A stretch of 37,284 bases of DNA from Afipia sp. (GTDB lineage Bacteria > Pseudomonadota > Alphaproteobacteria > Rhizobiales > Xanthobacteraceae). Below the pieces are notes generated by a model that searched no databases, was not told where the DNA came from, and saw nothing but the letters and a program-made list of their open reading frames with translations. How positions within the stretch are numbered: position 1 is the first letter of the stretch; each line of letters starts with the position of its first letter. Of the stretch, positions 34,896-37,284 are shown one piece after another. The stretch covers positions 1-37,284 of the forward strand of contig JAUSAX010000008.1 in NCBI GenBank assembly GCA_030652315.1, given 5' to 3'. Made by a program: the position numbers and the translations under genes.

Positions 34896-35630
34896 ATGAT
34901 TCAAGACGTTTCCATCCCCGCAGCGCTCGCCGCCGGCGTTATCAGCTTCCTCTCGCCCTGCGTGTTGCCGCTGGTGCCGCCATATCTGATCTATCTCACC
35001 GGCGCGACCATCGAGCATGTGGCCAATGATGAGGAGCAGCGGGCCTCGAAACGCGCGGTGATGCTGTCCGCGCTGATTTTCGTGCTGGGATTCTCGACCG
35101 TATTCGTGGCGCTCGGCGCCAGCGCCAGCTTAATCGGCGGCTGGATTCGCGCTTGGTCCGCGCAGCTTTCCATTGTCGCGGGTATCGCGATCATCCTGAT
35201 GGGGCTGCATTTCCTCGGCCTCACGCGCATCGGCTTTTTGATGCGGGAAGGACGCCTGCCGATACCCAAGCCCGTCGGTCTGTGGGGCGCCTATGTGATG
35301 GGGCTGGCCTTCGCGTTCGGCTGGACGCCGTGCATCGGGCCGATCCTGGCGGCCATTCTGTCGGTTGCCGCATCGGAGACCACCGTGACGAAGGGAGCAG
35401 GGTTGCTCGCGGTCTATTCCGCCGGTCTCGGCATTCCGTTCCTGATCGCAGCATTCATGGTCGAGCGATTTTCCTCGGTGCTCGCGCGCATGAAAAAGCA
35501 TCTCGCCACGGTCGAGCGTGCGATGGGCGTGCTGATGGTTATCGTGGGGATCGGGTTTCTCACCGGCGCGGTCACGGACGTCAGCATTTGGCTGCTGGAG
35601 ACGTTCCCGGCCCTGCAGAACTTTGGCTGA
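34896..35630 (+). CDS. ccdA: Cytochrome c biogenesis protein CcdA
   Basis: A 244-residue, six-helix inner-membrane thiol transporter that passes electrons from cytoplasmic thioredoxin to periplasmic thiol proteins for cytochrome c maturation. The two redox Cys are in LSPCVLPLVPPYLIYLTGA and FGWTPCIGPILAAIL, at the proline-flanked positions typical of CcdA/DsbD-beta. Further helices: AVMLSALIFVLGFSTVFVALG, LSIVAGIAIILMGLHFLGL and GVLMVIVGIGFLTGA. An ATG at 34872 in frame is possible; the one at 34896 fits family length better. It stands alone with no ccm or thioredoxin-like partner beside it. Confidence 0.92.
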   Translation: MIQDVSIPAALAAGVISFLSPCVLPLVPPYLIYLTGATIEHVANDEEQRASKRAVMLSALIFVLGFSTVFVALGASASLIGGWIRAWSAQLSIVAGIAIILMGLHFLGLTRIGFLMREGRLPIPKPVGLWGAYVMGLAFAFGWTPCIGPILAAILSVAASETTVTKGAGLLAVYSAGLGIPFLIAAFMVERFSSVLARMKKHLATVERAMGVLMVIVGIGFLTGAVTDVSIWLLETFPALQNFG

Positions 35631-35647
35631 CCAGCGCGCATAAAGAA

Positions 35648-35675
35648 AATGGCCGGGACAGGCCCGGCCATGACA
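35648..35675. repeat. REP-like palindromic unit after ccdA
   Basis: AATGGCCGGG (35648-35657), ACAGG, CCCGGCCATGACA. Same GGCCGGG/CCCGGCC core and GAC flank as the two units between purB and rpe. It lies between the convergent ccdA and livK genes and may help end transcription. Confidence 0.7.
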
Positions 35676-35698
35676 TTCTTTAAGGATGCAGGATCGCG

Positions 35699-36814
35699 TT
35701 ACGATCCCTTGTTGATCTCGGCGTAGTTGCCCTTGGCGTCCCAGCGGTAGACGACATAGTCGATCACCTTGATGTCGCCCTTGGCGTCGAAAGAAAGCTT
35801 GCCAAGAACGGTGTCCCATTCACTGCCCTTGATGGCTTCCATGACCTTCTTGGGATCGGTGCTCTTGACCTTCGCGGCGGCCTGCGACCAGATTTGGAAC
35901 GCGGCATAGGTGTAAAGCGTATAGCCCTCGGGATCGATGCCCTTCGCCTTGAACTTATCAACGATGGCCTTCGCGGTCGGCTTGTTGCGTGGATCGGGAC
36001 CGAAGGTGAACAGGGTGCCTTCCGCAGCCGCGCCGGTGATCGAGGCGAACTCCTTGTCGTTCATGGCGTCGCCAGCCATCAGAAGCGTCTTCATGCCCTG
36101 GTCGCGCATCTGACGCAGGATCAAACCGGCTTCCTGATGATAGCCGCCGACATAAACGAGATCGATGTTCTCGCGCTTCAGCCGCGAAACGATGGAGTTA
36201 AAATCCTTGTCGCCCTTGTTGTAGGACTCGAACAGCTTTTCCTTGAATCCGGCCGCGTTCAGCGCCTTCTTGGTCTCGTCCGCGAGGCCCTTTCCGTAAG
36301 TGGTCTTGTCATTGAGGATCGCAACATTCTTGCCGGCGAACGCCTTCATGATGTGCTGCGCAGCGACAAGACCCTGCTGGTCGTCGCGACCGCAGACGCG
36401 GAGCACATTCCACAGCTTGCGCTCCGTGAACACCGGATTGGTCGAGGCTGGTGTGATCTGCAGCACGTTGCCTTCAGCGTAAGCTTCCGAGGCCGGAATT
36501 GACGACGACGAGCAGAAGTGGCCTGCCACGAACGGGACCTTGGAGCTCGCGAGCTTTTCGGCCACCGACCGGGCCTGCTTCGGATCGCAGGCGTCATCAC
36601 CGACTTGCAGCGCGAGCTTCTTGCCGTTGACGCCACCCGCGGCATTGATGTCGGCAACAGCCAGGTCCGCGCCGTTCTTCATTTGGCGGCCGAACGCAGA
36701 TTCGCTGCCTGTCATCGGACCGGCGACAGCGACCGAAATGTCTTGCGCAAACGCAGCAGTCGACATGGCAATCGACGCGCCGAGTGCGAGGCCAAGGATA
36801 CGAGTTGGTTTCAT
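35699..36814 (-). CDS. livK: Branched-chain amino acid ABC transporter substrate-binding protein
   Basis: A 371-residue periplasmic LivK/LivJ-type binding protein. Signal peptide MKPTRILGLALGASIAMSTAAFAQ; then ISVAVAGPMTGSESAFGRQMKNGADLAVADINAAGGVNGKKL, VGDDACDPKQARSVAEKLASSKVPFVAGHFCSSSSIPASEAYAEGNVLQITPAS with the ligand-binding Ser/Thr pattern, and YGKGLADETKKALNAAGFKE. The paired Cys (DDACDP and GHFCSS) are usual in LivK. The ATG at 36814 has a GAGG eight bases ahead. The neighbouring DUF6867-like gene upstream on the same strand is broken by an insertion sequence, so the rest of the transport operon, expected further right, may be uncoupled from it. Confidence 0.93.
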   Translation of the reverse strand: MKPTRILGLALGASIAMSTAAFAQDISVAVAGPMTGSESAFGRQMKNGADLAVADINAAGGVNGKKLALQVGDDACDPKQARSVAEKLASSKVPFVAGHFCSSSSIPASEAYAEGNVLQITPASTNPVFTERKLWNVLRVCGRDDQQGLVAAQHIMKAFAGKNVAILNDKTTYGKGLADETKKALNAAGFKEKLFESYNKGDKDFNSIVSRLKRENIDLVYVGGYHQEAGLILRQMRDQGMKTLLMAGDAMNDKEFASITGAAAEGTLFTFGPDPRNKPTAKAIVDKFKAKGIDPEGYTLYTYAAFQIWSQAAAKVKSTDPKKVMEAIKGSEWDTVLGKLSFDAKGDIKVIDYVVYRWDAKGNYAEINKGS

Positions 36815-36929
36815 AGGGTAATCCTCATGCAGGTCTCGAATGGCGCGGCCAGACGGCCCGCCGGACAAACAGATCCCGCATATTGTCCGCTGATTTTACC
36901 GCCAAGTCATCGGCAATTTTGGGCCGCGC

Positions 36930-37148
36930 TCAGGCCTTGGCTGGCGCATCTTGCCGCAGCCGCCAGCTGAGGGGGCCGCTCGGCTCGTACAGCCAGTAAT
37001 ACTGCCGGACCATCTGCTGCGCCCGGGCGCGCTGAAAAGACAGGCAGGAAGCCGCGATCAGGATGACGGTCTCGACCGCATAGGCTTGCGGCTGCAACAG
37101 GGTTTCATTGAACAGTGCGAAATGCACGAATCGCACGGCCATCCCTAG
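36930..37148 (-). pseudogene. DUF6867-like small membrane protein, 5' part cut off by an insertion sequence
   Basis: The preserved part reads MAVRFVHFALFNETLLQPQAYAVETVILIAASCLSFQRARAQQMVRQYYWLYEPSGPLSWRLRQD, which I recognise from memory as the C-terminal part of the roughly 110-residue DUF6867 protein found beside liv transport genes in Bradyrhizobium relatives. The homologous N-terminal membrane segment is missing. The upstream continuation of the frame (NSDYSDRLLG) comes from the terminal sequence of the insertion element, starting at about 37149. An ATG at 37142 could give a shortened 70-residue product, but it lacks a ribosome-binding site. The family name is from memory. Confidence 0.65.
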
Positions 37149-37284
37149 GAGCCTGTCCGAATAATCGCTATTCAAGTGTCAGCGAGTCTGATTCAACCTT
37201 TGGCTATGAGCAAGTACTTTCGCCCCTGGAATATCGATCAGACGCTGCTGCTGCCGCCGAATGTTCAGGACTTTGTGCCGAGAG
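37149..37284 (+). mobile_element. Left end of an IS1182/IS5-type insertion sequence (continues beyond window)
   Basis: The left boundary is placed at about 37149 for three reasons: homology of the DUF6867-like gene stops there, the terminal-repeat-like GGAGCCTGTCCGAATAATCG begins there, and a transposase gene starts 57 bases in. Immediately outside is CTAG (37145-37148), a plausible palindromic target. The right end lies outside the window, so terminal repeats and target duplication cannot be checked. Confidence 0.75.
37206..37284 (+). CDS. IS1182-family transposase (N-terminal fragment, window edge)
   Basis: Reads from ATG at 37206 off the right edge: MSKYFRPWNIDQTLLLPPNV, then QDFVPR. The FRPW-(N/K)-ID-...-LLPPSVQDFVP start is typical of IS1182-type DDE transposases common in rhizobia. 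Only 26 codons are visible, so whether the full gene is intact is unknown. Confidence 0.85.
   Translation, partial: MSKYFRPWNIDQTLLLPPNVQDFVPR

Noticed and set aside
33995..35029. Plus-strand open frame opposite the P1 peptidase (344 codons)
   Set aside because: Antisense to a gene with clear family motifs and overlapping the start of ccdA.

Overview
The window is high-GC alphaproteobacterial chromosome, most likely from the Nitrobacteraceae/Bradyrhizobiaceae group (Bradyrhizobium, Afipia, Rhodopseudomonas, Nitrobacter and relatives). This rests on the closeness of PurC, PurL, PurB, Icd and RpsD to that group from memory, an F1-ATPase zeta-type inhibitor, a small PurL with separate PurS and PurQ, an EgtB-EgtD pair, intergenic palindromes with GGCCGGG-type arms, and a palindromic element of the GGCATGATC type. 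No database was searched. Nearly all of it is protein-coding; I see no rRNA, tRNA, CRISPR array or prophage.

Layout. 1-5643: the 3' end of an Omp25/31-type porin, a hot-dog thioesterase, NADP-isocitrate dehydrogenase (icd), a 540-bp gap holding a phased repeat array, and an EmrB/EmrA-type efflux pair. 5828-12946: an RNA methyltransferase with an extra C-terminal DUF559-like domain, a periplasmic GlcG/HbpS-type protein, the ATPase zeta inhibitor, and the purine block purC-purS-purQ plus purL, with a PaaI-type thioesterase inverted between purQ and purL. 12961-16951: a LysR regulator divergent from a gamma-glutamyltransferase and a periplasmic binding protein. 17133-22522: a small secreted protein, a DUF427 protein, bolA, an LtrA-family membrane protein, the ergothioneine genes egtB-egtD on the opposite strand, and monothiol glutaredoxin grxD. 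22651-27836: three homologous secreted serine hydrolases with a threonine aldolase inverted between the second and third. 27911-32736, all on the minus strand: rpsD, a secreted cupin, murI, a MOSC protein, purB and rpe. 33011-37284: an EF-hand protein, a P1-family peptidase, ccdA, a livK-type binding protein, and a DUF6867-like gene cut by an IS1182/IS5-type insertion sequence that runs off the right edge.

How the genes fit together. Housekeeping metabolism dominates: purine synthesis (purC, purS, purQ, purL, purB), the TCA cycle (icd), pentose phosphate (rpe), cell wall (murI) and ribosome (rpsD). A thiol/iron theme links bolA, grxD, egtB-egtD and ccdA. Accessory modules (efflux pair, LysR-ggt-binding protein, serine-hydrolase triplet) appear to be set into this frame.

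The most unusual signal is at 2703-2828. Six GANTC sites, the recognition sequence of the alphaproteobacterial CcrM cell-cycle DNA methyltransferase, sit exactly 21 bp apart, two helical turns, inside a cluster of ten such sites in 238 bp. The same 21-bp unit can also be read as an acidic heptad-repeat peptide on the minus strand. I know of no described element like it.
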